A program made the position numbers and the translations under genes. Positions 28,725-37,636 of a stretch of 64,000 nucleotides of DNA are shown here, one piece after another. The first letter of the stretch is position 1. Every line of letters begins with the position of its first letter. The stretch comes from Flavobacterium sp. N2270 (GTDB taxonomy: Bacteria; Bacteroidota; Bacteroidia; Flavobacteriales; Flavobacteriaceae), in NCBI RefSeq assembly GCF_025947225.1, contig NZ_CP110005.1, positions 1,736,001 to 1,800,000 on the forward strand, written 5' to 3'. The notes beneath the pieces are model-generated. The model was not told where the DNA came from and ran no database searches. It saw nothing but the letters and a program-made list of their open reading frames with translations.

Positions 28725-31146
28725 AGTTTTACTTTTAGTATTAGTATCAATTTCAGGATTTTCACAGACTAATCTTAAAGGTTTGGTGACAGATACTTTT
28801 GGAAATCCATTAGCTAATGTTGAAATTTATAATAAAACAACAAGTAAGTTAATTAGCTCTAATGCAAAGGGAGAGTTCGTCTTTTCAGAAGTGGTTAAGG
28901 GTAAAAATGAACTTGTTTTTTTCTTACAAGGATTCACGATTTTGGAAAAAACAATTGATGCTTCGGTTGCAACTACTAATTTAGTAATTGTTTTAGAAGA
29001 TTTATCAACTAATTTATCTGAAGTTGTTGTTATAAAGCAAAAACAAAAGTTATTTGCTTTAAATAAATTGAAAGATATTGAAGAAACAGCAATTTATGCA
29101 GGTAAAAAAACAGAAGTTATTTCACTAGATAACTTAACTGCAAATAAAGCTACAAATAATGCACGTCAAATTTATGCACAAGTTGTTGGTTTAACTATTA
29201 ATGAGAGTAACGATGGAGGTTTACAACTTTCAATAGGAGGTAGAGGACTAAACCCTAATAGAACCTCTAATTTTAACACACGTCAAAATAATTACGATAT
29301 AAGCGCGGATGTTTTAGGTTATCCAGAAAGTTATTATGCAACACCAACTGAAGCTTTAGAATCTATTCAAATTATTCGTGGAGCGGCTTCTTTACAATAC
29401 GGAACACAATTTGGTGGTTTAGTTAATTTTAATATTAAGAAACCCAGTACTAAACCAATTGAAATAGTATCAAGAACTACTTTAGGTTCTTATAATTTAT
29501 TTACCAATTTTACGAGTTTAAGCGGAACAAACGGAAAATTTAGCCATTATTCCTTTTATAACTATAAACAAGGTGATGGTTTCAGACCAAATTCTCAGTT
29601 TGATTCAAAAACCTTTTTTACGAATTTAAACTATCAATTTACTGATAATACATCTTTACACTTAGATTATACACATTTTGATTATTTAGCACAACAGCCT
29701 GGAGGATTAACTGATGTTATGTTTGCTGAAGATCCTACACAGAGTAATAGAGCACGTAATTGGTTTAAAGTAGATTGGAATTTATTTGCACTTCGATTTA
29801 AACATCATTTTCAACATAATGCCGATTTTTCTTTACAATTATTTGGTTTAGATGCAAGTAGAAAAGCATTAGGATATCGTTCAAATAGAGTTTCAAATCC
29901 AGATACACCAGGAACAGAACGTGATTTAATTTTAGGTGATTTCGTAAACTGGGGTGCTGAAGCTCGCTATTTAAAAAAATATAATTTTTTAGGGAATAAT
30001 AATGCTTTTTTAATTGGAGCTAAATATTATCAAGCTAAAAATACAGGTATTCAAGGTCCAGGAAGTTCAGGGAATGGACCAGATTTTGAGTTGGCAAATT
30101 CCGAATTTCCTAATTATGCATCTCAATCAGATTACACTTATCCAAATTTAAATTTTTCTGTATTTGGAGAAAATATTTTTAGAGTAACTCATTCATTTTC
30201 AATTACTCCAGGTTTTAGATACGAAAGTATTAAAACCCAAGCAAAAGGATTTTATAGAGAAATTAGAACCGATTTAGCCGGAAATGTTATTTATGATGAA
30301 ATTGAAAATGAAGACATTATAAAAGAGCGTAATTTTTTATTATTGGGTATTGGTTTGAGTTATAAAATGAAAAATGGAATAGAAATTTATGGAAATGTTT
30401 CACAAAATTACCGCTCAGTAACTTTTAACGATATAAGAACGGCAAACCCAAGTGCTGCAATTGATCCTAATATTACCGATGAAAAAGGATATACCTCAGA
30501 TATTGGTGTAAGAGGACAAATCCTTAATAAAGTTTCTTTTGATGCAAGTATCTATGGTTTGTATTATGATGATAAAATAGGAGAGTACCTTAAAACAATA
30601 CCAAATGTTGCTACACCAGTTCGTTATAGAAGTAATGTAGGAACTGCCTTTACTTATGGTTTTGAATCTTTAATCGATTGGAATATTGGAAAAACCTTTT
30701 TTATTGATTATGAAAATTTCATTTGGAATGTATTCTCAAATGTTGCCATTACTAATTCAGAATATCTTAATTCGGATATTCCTAATGTTGAAAAAAATAA
30801 GGTAGAATTTGTCCCTAGTTATAATATGAAATTTGGAAATGGAGTAGGTTATAAAAACTTTTTAACTAGTTTACAATATACTTATGTATCTTCTCAATAT
30901 ACGAATGCTCAAAATATTCCTACAGATGTAAATGATAATACAAGCGGTATATATGGTGAAATACCATCTTATTACGTATTTGATTTTTCGGCTTCATATA
31001 AATGGAAGAATTTTAAACTTGAAGCAGGAGTGAATAACGTTTTAAATAATTGGTATTTTACACGAAGAGCTACAGGTTATCCAGGTCCAGGAATTATTCC
31101 TTCAGAACCAAGAGTATTTTACGCAACTTTAGAGATTAAATTTTAG
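28705..31146 (+). CDS. TonB-dependent receptor (FecA-like) of the imelysin locus
   Basis: 813 residues from ATG 28705 (MKLKDFKVLLLVLVSISGFSQ, a signal peptide); the Met at 28663 lies well inside the HTTM gene. A CarboxypepD_reg-like domain (about 22-105) precedes a plug with RQIYAQVVGLTINESNDGG, IGGRGLNPNRTSNFNTRQNN and IIRGAASLQYGTQFGG, then a barrel ending in E-I-K-F. The plug resembles FecA/FhuA-type siderophore or citrate receptors more than SusC. With imelysin, DUF4856 and HTTM it makes a plausible metal-uptake operon. Confidence 0.88.
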   Translation: MKLKDFKVLLLVLVSISGFSQTNLKGLVTDTFGNPLANVEIYNKTTSKLISSNAKGEFVFSEVVKGKNELVFFLQGFTILEKTIDASVATTNLVIVLEDLSTNLSEVVVIKQKQKLFALNKLKDIEETAIYAGKKTEVISLDNLTANKATNNARQIYAQVVGLTINESNDGGLQLSIGGRGLNPNRTSNFNTRQNNYDISADVLGYPESYYATPTEALESIQIIRGAASLQYGTQFGGLVNFNIKKPSTKPIEIVSRTTLGSYNLFTNFTSLSGTNGKFSHYSFYNYKQGDGFRPNSQFDSKTFFTNLNYQFTDNTSLHLDYTHFDYLAQQPGGLTDVMFAEDPTQSNRARNWFKVDWNLFALRFKHHFQHNADFSLQLFGLDASRKALGYRSNRVSNPDTPGTERDLILGDFVNWGAEARYLKKYNFLGNNNAFLIGAKYYQAKNTGIQGPGSSGNGPDFELANSEFPNYASQSDYTYPNLNFSVFGENIFRVTHSFSITPGFRYESIKTQAKGFYREIRTDLAGNVIYDEIENEDIIKERNFLLLGIGLSYKMKNGIEIYGNVSQNYRSVTFNDIRTANPSAAIDPNITDEKGYTSDIGVRGQILNKVSFDASIYGLYYDDKIGEYLKTIPNVATPVRYRSNVGTAFTYGFESLIDWNIGKTFFIDYENFIWNVFSNVAITNSEYLNSDIPNVEKNKVEFVPSYNMKFGNGVGYKNFLTSLQYTYVSSQYTNAQNIPTDVNDNTSGIYGEIPSYYVFDFSASYKWKNFKLEAGVNNVLNNWYFTRRATGYPGPGIIPSEPRVFYATLEIKF

Positions 31147-31195
31147 AATTTAAAATATTTTTTTAATTTTTAACTCCTAACTCCTGATTTTTAAG

Positions 31196-31203
31196 TAACT
31201 TTG
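31196..31203 (+). promoter_or_regulatory. guaB -7 promoter box (TAACTTTG)
   Basis: TAACTTTG fits TAnnTTTG; the ATG at 31230 is 26 bases downstream. Confidence 0.55.
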
Positions 31204-31229
31204 CATGCAATTTAACTACAAATTGCAAC

Positions 31230-32702
31230 ATGAAAGCACACACTACAAAAATCATCGGAGAAGGACTTACTTATGACGATGTACTTTTAGTTCCAAATTA
31301 CTCTCAAATTCTACCAAGAGAAGTAAGCATCAAATCAAAATTTTCAAAAAACATTACATTAAATGTTCCTATTATTTCGGCTGCTATGGATACAGTTACC
31401 GAAAGTGATATGGCTATTGCTATGGCACAAGAAGGAGGAATTGGTGTTTTGCATAAAAATATGTCTATTGAACGCCAAGCGGCTGAAGTTCGTAAAGTTA
31501 AACGTGCAGAATCGGGAATGATTATCGACCCTGTAACACTAACATTAAACGCAACAGTTGGAGATGCTAAAAGAGCGATGAAAGAGCATGGTATTGGTGG
31601 AATTCCTGTTGTAGATGATACTATGACGCTAAAAGGAATTGTTACCAATAGAGATTTGCGTTTTGAAAAAAACAGCAATCGTTCTATTGTTGAGGTTATG
31701 ACTTCTGAGAATTTGGTTACTGCACAAGTAGGTACAACTTTAGAACAAGCAGAAGAAATTTTGCAAGATCATAAAATTGAAAAATTATTAGTAATTTCTG
31801 AAGGTTATAAACTTGCCGGACTAATTACTTTTAGAGATATAACTAAATTGACTCAAAAGCCAAACGCAAATAAGGATCAATTTGGACGCTTACGTGTTGC
31901 TGCTGCTCTAGGAGTTACTGCGGATGCTGTTGAAAGAGCTACTGCATTAGTGAATGCTGGAGTTGATGCTGTTATAATTGATACAGCTCATGGACATACA
32001 AAAGGAGTAGTTGATGTTTTAAAAGCAGTCAAAAGTACATTTCCAAATTTAGATGTTGTAGTAGGAAATATAGCGACACCAGAAGCGGCTAAATATTTAG
32101 TTGAGAATGGTGCTGATGGTGTGAAAGTTGGAATTGGTCCGGGTTCAATTTGTACAACACGTGTTGTTGCTGGAGTTGGTTTTCCACAATTTTCAGCTGT
32201 TTTAGAGGTTGCTGCTGCAATAAAAGGCAGTGGAGTTCCGGTTATTGCAGATGGAGGAATTCGTTATACAGGTGATATTCCTAAAGCTGTTGCTGCAGGT
32301 GCTGATTGTGTAATGCTTGGTTCTCTATTAGCAGGAACGAAAGAATCTCCTGGAGAAACTATAATTTTCGAAGGAAGAAAGTTCAAATCATATAGAGGTA
32401 TGGGATCTGTAGAAGCTATGAAAGAAGGCTCTAAAGACCGTTATTTTCAAGATGTGGAAGACGACGTTAAAAAATTAGTTCCAGAAGGAATTGTAGGTCG
32501 TGTTCCTTACAAAGGAGAGTTGAACGAGAGTATGCTACAATTCGTTGGAGGTTTACGTGCAGGAATGGGATATTGTGGTTCAAAAGATATTGAAACCCTT
32601 CAAGATACAGGAAGATTTGTGAGAATTACAGCAAGTGGAATAGGGGAAAGCCATCCACATAATGTTACGATTACTAAAGAAGCTCCTAATTATTCAAGAT
32701 AA
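31230..32702 (+). CDS. guaB: IMP dehydrogenase
   Basis: 490 residues. The TIM-barrel catalytic core ([44 protein letters not shown] with the catalytic Cys, [25 protein letters not shown]) is interrupted at about 95-210 by a pair of CBS domains ([39 protein letters not shown]). It oxidises IMP to XMP, the committed step to GTP. Monocistronic with a strong terminator. Confidence 0.97.
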   Translation: MKAHTTKIIGEGLTYDDVLLVPNYSQILPREVSIKSKFSKNITLNVPIISAAMDTVTESDMAIAMAQEGGIGVLHKNMSIERQAAEVRKVKRAESGMIIDPVTLTLNATVGDAKRAMKEHGIGGIPVVDDTMTLKGIVTNRDLRFEKNSNRSIVEVMTSENLVTAQVGTTLEQAEEILQDHKIEKLLVISEGYKLAGLITFRDITKLTQKPNANKDQFGRLRVAAALGVTADAVERATALVNAGVDAVIIDTAHGHTKGVVDVLKAVKSTFPNLDVVVGNIATPEAAKYLVENGADGVKVGIGPGSICTTRVVAGVGFPQFSAVLEVAAAIKGSGVPVIADGGIRYTGDIPKAVAAGADCVMLGSLLAGTKESPGETIIFEGRKFKSYRGMGSVEAMKEGSKDRYFQDVEDDVKKLVPEGIVGRVPYKGELNESMLQFVGGLRAGMGYCGSKDIETLQDTGRFVRITASGIGESHPHNVTITKEAPNYSR

Positions 32703-32718
32703 TTATATACTATTTAAA

Positions 32719-32756
32719 TTAAAAAAGCCTCGTTTTTAAAAACGAGGCTTTTTTAA
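32719..32756 (+). terminator. Terminator of guaB
   Basis: Perfect 17-bp stem AAAAAAGCCTCGTTTTT with AAAAACGAGGCTTTTTT. It marks the end of the core block. Confidence 0.9.
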
Positions 32757-32851
32757 TTATTTTATATATAGTGAGTATATACGTCTTTTAATAAACCAAT
32801 CAGAAAAAAAATACAGTTCCAAGTCGTTGATAAACTCTTTGTTAGTAGGGG

Positions 32852-33604
32852 CTATTTTTGTTTATCCCAAACTTCAAGCATTTCTTTTAAGTCACTATAT
32901 TCTTCAGAAAAAGCTCCATCAAGTTCATACTTCATTTCAAATTCATAAAAGTACTTACGTGCTTTTTTATCGTTTGAAATTGTAGCGATGAAAAGTCTAT
33001 TTACTAATTGCATCTTTTCATCATTAATTTTTTCATCTGCGTTTTCATATTCTTTTAATGTTGCTGAAATTTCTTCGTTATTGTATTTTCTGATTTTTTG
33101 GTTAAGAATTTTATTTCTTTTTAATTTTTCGTTATTAAAGTAAATTTTTTCAATACTCCAAATAGTAGGTTTATAAATTCTGTTCTTTTCAGTTGGTAAG
33201 TTTATTAATTCTTCAATAATTAAAGTATCTTTTGTTGTTCTTAAATTACAAGTTTCTGTTGCGCCCCAAAAATCAATTATTTTTTTTTCATTACAAACAG
33301 AAAGCACAAATTCTGAAAAATTTATGGGTTTATTTTCAATATTTCGATAACCACATAAAGCAATTTTTTTTCCGTTTGATAATTTATAAATGGTATCCGT
33401 TTTTGTACCAGCAAAATCATTTTCTGCACAATTACAATTTTCATTTGTTATGTCAGAAACGGTAAAATTATTTTTTTGTAATTCTTCTAAATTTTGAACT
33501 GATATACTATTTTGATTATATTCTGTTTTATCTTTATTCAATTGTTTACAAGAAACAAATAGTATTAAGCTATTGAATATTAATACTTTAAGTTTGTTTA
33601 TCAT
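32852..33604 (-). CDS. Lipoprotein of unknown function
   Basis: 250 residues from ATG 33604 (MINKLKVLIFNSLILFVSC), a lipoprotein signal with lipobox F-V-S-C (Cys19). The mature protein is charged, with a CNCAENDFAG segment and a Cys pair further on (ALCGYRNI, SVCNEKK), and a helical C-terminus. No family recognised. It opens the accessory block after the guaB terminator. A GTTAG trinucleotide context 11 bases past its stop recalls the cassette edges further right, but no partner inverted repeat is found, so I do not class it as a cassette. Confidence 0.65.
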   Translation of the reverse strand: MINKLKVLIFNSLILFVSCKQLNKDKTEYNQNSISVQNLEELQKNNFTVSDITNENCNCAENDFAGTKTDTIYKLSNGKKIALCGYRNIENKPINFSEFVLSVCNEKKIIDFWGATETCNLRTTKDTLIIEELINLPTEKNRIYKPTIWSIEKIYFNNEKLKRNKILNQKIRKYNNEEISATLKEYENADEKINDEKMQLVNRLFIATISNDKKARKYFYEFEMKYELDGAFSEEYSDLKEMLEVWDKQK

Positions 33605-33695
33605 AAAATTATAGGTTATACGTGAGGACAATTAAGATGAATGCAATATTGTTTGTTTTTTTGTATTAGGTATTTTGTGGTTTTACAGTTAATTC

Positions 33696-34463
33696 TTAGA
33701 AATGGTTATTGTAACCCTTTTTTACTTTTTTATTCTTTCCCCAAGCAATAACTTTTACACCTTTTGAGTATTGAACTAGGTTAGGTTTGTCTTTTATTAG
33801 TTTGTAAAATCTTGGGTAATTATATTCTAATTTTTTTAGTTCAAGTCTATTAATGGGCCATTCCAAATGATGAATTTCAAATTCATTTATTGATGTTTTG
33901 GTATCTTGAAAAAGAGCATATCTTTCAGTTAACCATTTTTCCAATTCTGTTTTTTCTACCATATTATTTCCAATTGTAAACTCAATGTTTAAGTTGTCCT
34001 TAAATTCAAAATTATTGGATTTATATTGGTTTTCCCTTCTTTTAATTTCTGAAAATCTATATGGAAGTTCAGATATTCTTTTTGCAATTTTGCATGACAA
34101 TTTTTTTCCGCCTTCAATACTCAAAAAATAAACACCAGTTTTATTTTTTGACTTTACATAAGTTCGGATATTAATTTCATCAAAATTTGAAATTGGAGGG
34201 AAATAGGGTAGCTTTCTCGGTCTTATTTTTTCCATTGTAAACGCAACAATAGAAACCCAAGGATTACCTTCGTACAAGTCTATTTCTAGTTCTTTCGGCA
34301 CAAATTTCTCCAATTCGGTTAATTCAACTTGCCAATGAAGAAAAATAGCATTATTCCATTCTTGATAAAATTTCCAATTTTCGGTTGGCATTTTCCAAGG
34401 TCTGTGACTAGTAGTTTTTAATATTTCTTGGATTGTTATTTCTTTAGGCATATCATTTCTCAT
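33696..34463 (-). CDS. DUF2071 (YqjF-like) protein
   Basis: 255 residues. The DUF2071 pattern is visible: RPWKMPTENWKFYQEWNNAIFLHWQV near the N-terminus, LEKFVPKELEIDLYEGNPWVSIVAFTM, then the FPPISNFDEINIRTYVKSKNKTGVYFLSIE strand set. No catalytic site is known for the family. The start may be at 34463 or at the second Met (34451). Same strand as the neighbouring accessory genes but with no repeat between them. Confidence 0.8.
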   Translation of the reverse strand: MRNDMPKEITIQEILKTTSHRPWKMPTENWKFYQEWNNAIFLHWQVELTELEKFVPKELEIDLYEGNPWVSIVAFTMEKIRPRKLPYFPPISNFDEINIRTYVKSKNKTGVYFLSIEGGKKLSCKIAKRISELPYRFSEIKRRENQYKSNNFEFKDNLNIEFTIGNNMVEKTELEKWLTERYALFQDTKTSINEFEIHHLEWPINRLELKKLEYNYPRFYKLIKDKPNLVQYSKGVKVIAWGKNKKVKKGYNNHF

Positions 34464-34609
34464 AAATTCATCTTTTGAACATAAGTAGTATTGACTATGA
34501 GAAGTTGCAAGGTTGAGTACTCATCAAACTGAAAATCTCAGAAGATTTTGAGTAGTATTCGATAAAAAAGTAATTAATTATCACCATAGTTGGCAATAGT
34601 ATGTTAAAT

Positions 34610-35116
34610 TTATTGTCTATCAATGTCAATGTCACCACTAATTGTATGTGATATATTGCTATTATCAAAATAAGTTCCTGCAAATGTTATTTTAATATCA
34701 TCGCCTACATTATTACCCAAAAGTTGATAATTAAATACAATTGAATTTCCACTATTAGAATAATCAATATCAATTCCTTGTATATTTAAAACGCTTATTT
34801 CAGATCCTGTTAGTGTAATGTTAGTAGGAGTAGTCATAGTAAATGGGCAAACATCTACAGTTTGACCAACAATTAATTCAAAAGTATCAGTATTAGAATT
34901 GTTTGAGTTTATTTTGAACAAACAATTAAAGCCTGAGGTTGGTGCTAATTGATAATCTTTAGCTGTAATATTTGTAGAATAACTTATAGGCGTCCCATTA
35001 TCTATTGTTATTTCAATTTCATTTGTACTTCTTGAAACTGAATTATCATTATTGTCACAAGAAAAGAATAATGAAAAAAGGGTAATAAATAAAAGTGATT
35101 TTTTTAATGTATTCAT
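34610..35116 (-). CDS. Lipoprotein of unknown function
   Basis: 168 residues; lipoprotein signal ending F-F-S-C (Cys20), then DNNDNS spacer and a beta-rich domain with two Cys. No family recognised. The DNA 18 bases past its stop reads GTTGGCAATAGT (34589-34600), twelve bases identical to the edge of cassette C4 (37625-37636), so it may be a decayed gene cassette whose right edge was lost with the left arm of repeat R1. An imperfect hairpin (AAAATCT/AGATTTT, 34532-34549) lies further downstream. Confidence 0.62.
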   Translation of the reverse strand: MNTLKKSLLFITLFSLFFSCDNNDNSVSRSTNEIEITIDNGTPISYSTNITAKDYQLAPTSGFNCLFKINSNNSNTDTFELIVGQTVDVCPFTMTTPTNITLTGSEISVLNIQGIDIDYSNSGNSIVFNYQLLGNNVGDDIKITFAGTYFDNSNISHTISGDIDIDRQ

Positions 35117-35192
35117 AGCTTTTTTTATTTATAGTTAATATTATTTTTTAATGTTTTACCGATAATTTATTTGAGACGAGATAATACAAAGT

Positions 35193-35308
35193 TAAGCCAA
35201 ATATAAAACAAACTTTTGAATTTTCGAAAACTCGAGCACTTTGTACGAACTGGTGAAGCAAAATTCGGAAGTATGCCCTTGCCTAAACTATTACTTTTAA
35301 CTGCTGTT
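35193..35308 (-). repeat. Cassette repeat R1 (left arm missing, internal insertion)
   Basis: The right half matches R6 almost exactly (CTTTTGAATTTTCGAA, GTATGCCCTTGCCTAA, TACTTTTAACTGCTGTT). About 32 extra bases interrupt it after 35227, and the AAC-bearing left arm is absent. Confidence 0.75.
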
Positions 35309-35320
35309 AGCAGTAGGCTT

Positions 35321-35887
35321 TTATTTTTCTTCTAATAACTCTAAAGAGTCAAAACCAATATAGCTTTTATATACACAAACTTTTGCTAATTGTCCAACCG
35401 AAATATTTTCCCAATATTTTCTTTCAGAAATAATTTTCTGATTTTCTCCATTAATATTTACAATTAAAATATTCTTTTCTGGTCTTCTAAATCCACCTTT
35501 ATGAAATATTTTTTGCAAAACAATTGTGCTTTCACATTTTTCTAAAACAGATAGTTTGGAGTTTAATTTTTGCGCTATAAGTAAAGTAAATCCAATAAAA
35601 CCAATTATGAATAATATTTTTAGATTATCATAACTATCAATCATTTTATTATTTAAAACAATATATGGTTTAATTTTTCTTGAAATAAATAATGCTATAA
35701 TAAGTCCTATAATTCCAAAGATAAAAGTAAACCAATAAGGACTATTATAGTTTTTAAAATTATCAACACTTACAATTGCACAAAATATTCCAACAAATGG
35801 AAGAAAAAATAATAGTAGAGCAACTAAAATATGTTTAGTTGATGAAGCATTGTCAGAATTTAGTTTTATTTGTTTTTTCAAGTTCAT
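35321..35887 (-). CDS. Cassette C1: membrane protein of unknown function
   Basis: 188 residues with three membrane helices (about 19-40, 52-70 and 90-106) and a C-terminal beta-rich soluble domain (NILIVNINGENQKIISERKYW, SVGQLAKVCVYKSYIGF) that recalls DUF3592-type folds. No family claimed. Its unit runs from GTT|AGCAGTAGGC (35306) to GCTTACTGCT|AAC (35924), an inverted repeat with one mismatch over 11 bases. Leader to R2 is about 34 bases, with no room for a typical promoter except inside the repeat. Confidence 0.7.
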   Translation of the reverse strand: MNLKKQIKLNSDNASSTKHILVALLLFFLPFVGIFCAIVSVDNFKNYNSPYWFTFIFGIIGLIIALFISRKIKPYIVLNNKMIDSYDNLKILFIIGFIGFTLLIAQKLNSKLSVLEKCESTIVLQKIFHKGGFRRPEKNILIVNINGENQKIISERKYWENISVGQLAKVCVYKSYIGFDSLELLEEK

Positions 35888-35921
35888 TTTTTATTCTCCC
35901 GCTTCGTTTTAGCTTACTGCT

Positions 35922-36049
35922 AACGTGTTGCCGCTTGTGGCAGTTGCGTAAATTTATAACAAAAGATTACAAGTACAAAACTCCTCGTGGAATTTTCGGA
36001 GAAAATTCCGAACACAAGCCAAGCCTAGCAATTGCTACAAACGGCTGTT
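35922..36049 (-). repeat. Cassette repeat R2 (128 bases)
   Basis: Left: AAC, spacer GTGTTG, CCGCTTGTGGCAGTTGC. Right (reverse complement): AAC, spacer AG, CCGTTTGTAGCAATTGC. Centre carries GGAATTTTC-GGA-GAAAATTCC. The final GTTA holds the stop codon of the next gene. Confidence 0.85.
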
Positions 36050-36461
36050 AACTGCTGGTTTTTACATATTTCCCATTCTGAATTCTAAAACTATAATAAA
36101 ATGCATTTAAAACTCCGATTATTATAAAATTCATTAAATAGTAAAAATAGTTGATTAATATTCTATTTGTTGTTTTCCATAGAAACCATGTTTTATCATC
36201 AAATATAAAATCTATGATTGCTGGGAAAACGATTAAAGAAGTAACTGATGCTACAAAACAGCCAATTATTAATGAAATAAATATTTTCTCAACATAGAAA
36301 AGTTTTTTCATTTCATATGATAGAGTTAAAGAAATAAGTATTGAGTTAATAAAAGTTAAAATATAAATACAATCATTTACTCCTCCTTTTTGGAAGATAG
36401 ATGGGCAAAAACTGCTAAATATAAATAAGTAAAGTATTAATATTGTTAGTTTTTTTTTCAT
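36048..36461 (-). CDS. Cassette C2, second gene: membrane protein
   Basis: 137 residues with four predicted membrane helices (about 5-22, 30-50, 57-80, 105-128) and almost no soluble part; unknown family. Its stop codon (TTA on the plus strand, 36048-36050) overlaps the GTT core of repeat R2, so the gene fills its cassette completely. Its start abuts the stop of the gene at 36462 with no gap, so both are one transcription unit inside a single cassette. Confidence 0.65.
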   Translation of the reverse strand: MKKKLTILILYLFIFSSFCPSIFQKGGVNDCIYILTFINSILISLTLSYEMKKLFYVEKIFISLIIGCFVASVTSLIVFPAIIDFIFDDKTWFLWKTTNRILINYFYYLMNFIIIGVLNAFYYSFRIQNGKYVKTSS

Positions 36462-36662
36462 TTAATTTCTGTTTTTCTTCAATATTATTAAACTAATATG
36501 GAATATTGTAAATAGTCCAATCTGAAGGCCAAAAATTATCAATAATCTATTCGGGTATTTAAATATATTTTCACCAAAAAAAGCGTTTACAATTAGAAAA
36601 AAAGCGGAAATCACAATTGATAAAATTATAACTTTTTTGAGAAACATTATTGTCTTAATCAT
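36462..36662 (-). CDS. Cassette C2, first gene: small membrane protein
   Basis: 66 residues, two membrane helices (about 7-28 and 38-60), basic C-terminus (KKNRN). Unknown family. It ends exactly where the second gene of the same cassette begins, a two-gene cassette. The cassette's ends are GTT|AACTGC and GCAGTT|AAC. Confidence 0.6.
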   Translation of the reverse strand: MIKTIMFLKKVIILSIVISAFFLIVNAFFGENIFKYPNRLLIIFGLQIGLFTIFHISLIILKKNRN

Positions 36663-36684
36663 ATCGTTTTTTAAACTTGCAGTT

Positions 36685-36810
36685 AACGTTTGACGGCTTG
36701 TGGTAGTTGCGTAAATTTAGCACTTAATTTCACAATTACAAAACTACTTTAGAATTTTCGGAGAAAATTCAAACAAAGACCAAGCCGAGCAATTGCTACA
36801 AACCGTTGTT
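36685..36810 (-). repeat. Cassette repeat R3 (126 bases)
   Basis: Left AAC, spacer GTTTGA, CGGCTTGTGGTAGTTGC; right (reverse complement) AAC, spacer AA, CGGTTTGTAGCAATTGC. Close to R2 in both arms. Confidence 0.87.
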
Positions 36811-36821
36811 AGCAAACGTAT

Positions 36822-37463
36822 TTATTGTTTAACATAGACTTCACCATTACTAAAACCATTTTTTTTGATGAATTCTTTAAATTGTTTTTTAGTTGGTTTA
36901 ATAGTAAATGGTTTGACAGTATCTTTTTTTGATTCCGTAATATTTTCTAATAAACTTATTTCGTTTTCAGTTTCAATTCCATTTATATTCAAAATTCCTT
37001 TAGTTAGGTTTAGTTTTTCAACTTCCCAAAATCCAGTATTTTCAATTAATTTATTTAGAAAATAGTAACCTTTAAATTTTTTTAAAGCGTCTGATTTTTT
37101 AAGATTAAAAATTGTGTCAGAATAGACATAATTTGAAAACAAACTGTCATTTATTTTAATAATCTTATATTTTTCATTTGAATTAAGTTTGTATAAAGTG
37201 TCATTTTTAATTATTTCATTTTTGTTTAATTCTGAAATTCTCAAAGTATCTTTTATAAGCATTTTTTTAAAGATGAAATATTTTCTAATTATTAATTCAC
37301 TATCATTTTCTGAATTGTAATAAGTTCCAATAAGTTTTTTAGGAAACTCTTTCTGTTCTTTTACGTTTTCTGGTTGAGCAACTTCGAAAGTTACGATTGG
37401 TTCTTTACACGAAATATAAAACAAGCAAAAAATTAAGTTTAAAAAAAATATTTTTGATTTCAT
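36822..37463 (-). CDS. Cassette C3: lipoprotein of unknown function
   Basis: 213 residues. The signal segment ends F-Y-I-S-C (Cys19), giving a lipoprotein. Mature region is Lys/Glu/Asn-rich with a conserved-looking LIGTYYNSENDSELIIRKYF stretch, which looks like a small beta-barrel domain of lipocalin-like spacing, but no family is claimed. Cassette ends: GTT|AGCAAACGTATT and AATATGTTTGCT|AAC, complementary over 12 bases with one mismatch. Confidence 0.68.
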   Translation of the reverse strand: MKSKIFFLNLIFCLFYISCKEPIVTFEVAQPENVKEQKEFPKKLIGTYYNSENDSELIIRKYFIFKKMLIKDTLRISELNKNEIIKNDTLYKLNSNEKYKIIKINDSLFSNYVYSDTIFNLKKSDALKKFKGYYFLNKLIENTGFWEVEKLNLTKGILNINGIETENEISLLENITESKKDTVKPFTIKPTKKQFKEFIKKNGFSNGEVYVKQ

Positions 37464-37497
37464 ATTTCTGATTTTCAGTTTTTGGCAATATGTTTGC

Positions 37498-37627
37498 TAA
37501 CGTTTGGCTGCTTTACATCAGTGGCTTGTGATTCAAGACTGACCAAAACAAATATAGACAAAATTACGATTCATAGAGGTTTTTCCGAAGGAAAAACCAA
37601 GCCCAAGCCATTGTGCAAAACAGCTGT
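37498..37627 (-). repeat. Cassette repeat R4 (130 bases)
   Basis: Left AAC, spacer GTTTGG, CTGCTTTACATCAGTGGCTTG; right (reverse complement) AAC, spacer AG, CTGTTTTGCACAATGGCTTG. Central perfect hairpin GGTTTTTCC-GAA-GGAAAAACC. Confidence 0.87.
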
Positions 37628-37636
37628 TGGCAATAG

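Noticed and set aside
33688..34463. DUF2071 gene as another cassette (GTT at 33688 near its stop)
   Set aside because: No complementary edge or repeat arm is found on its other side.
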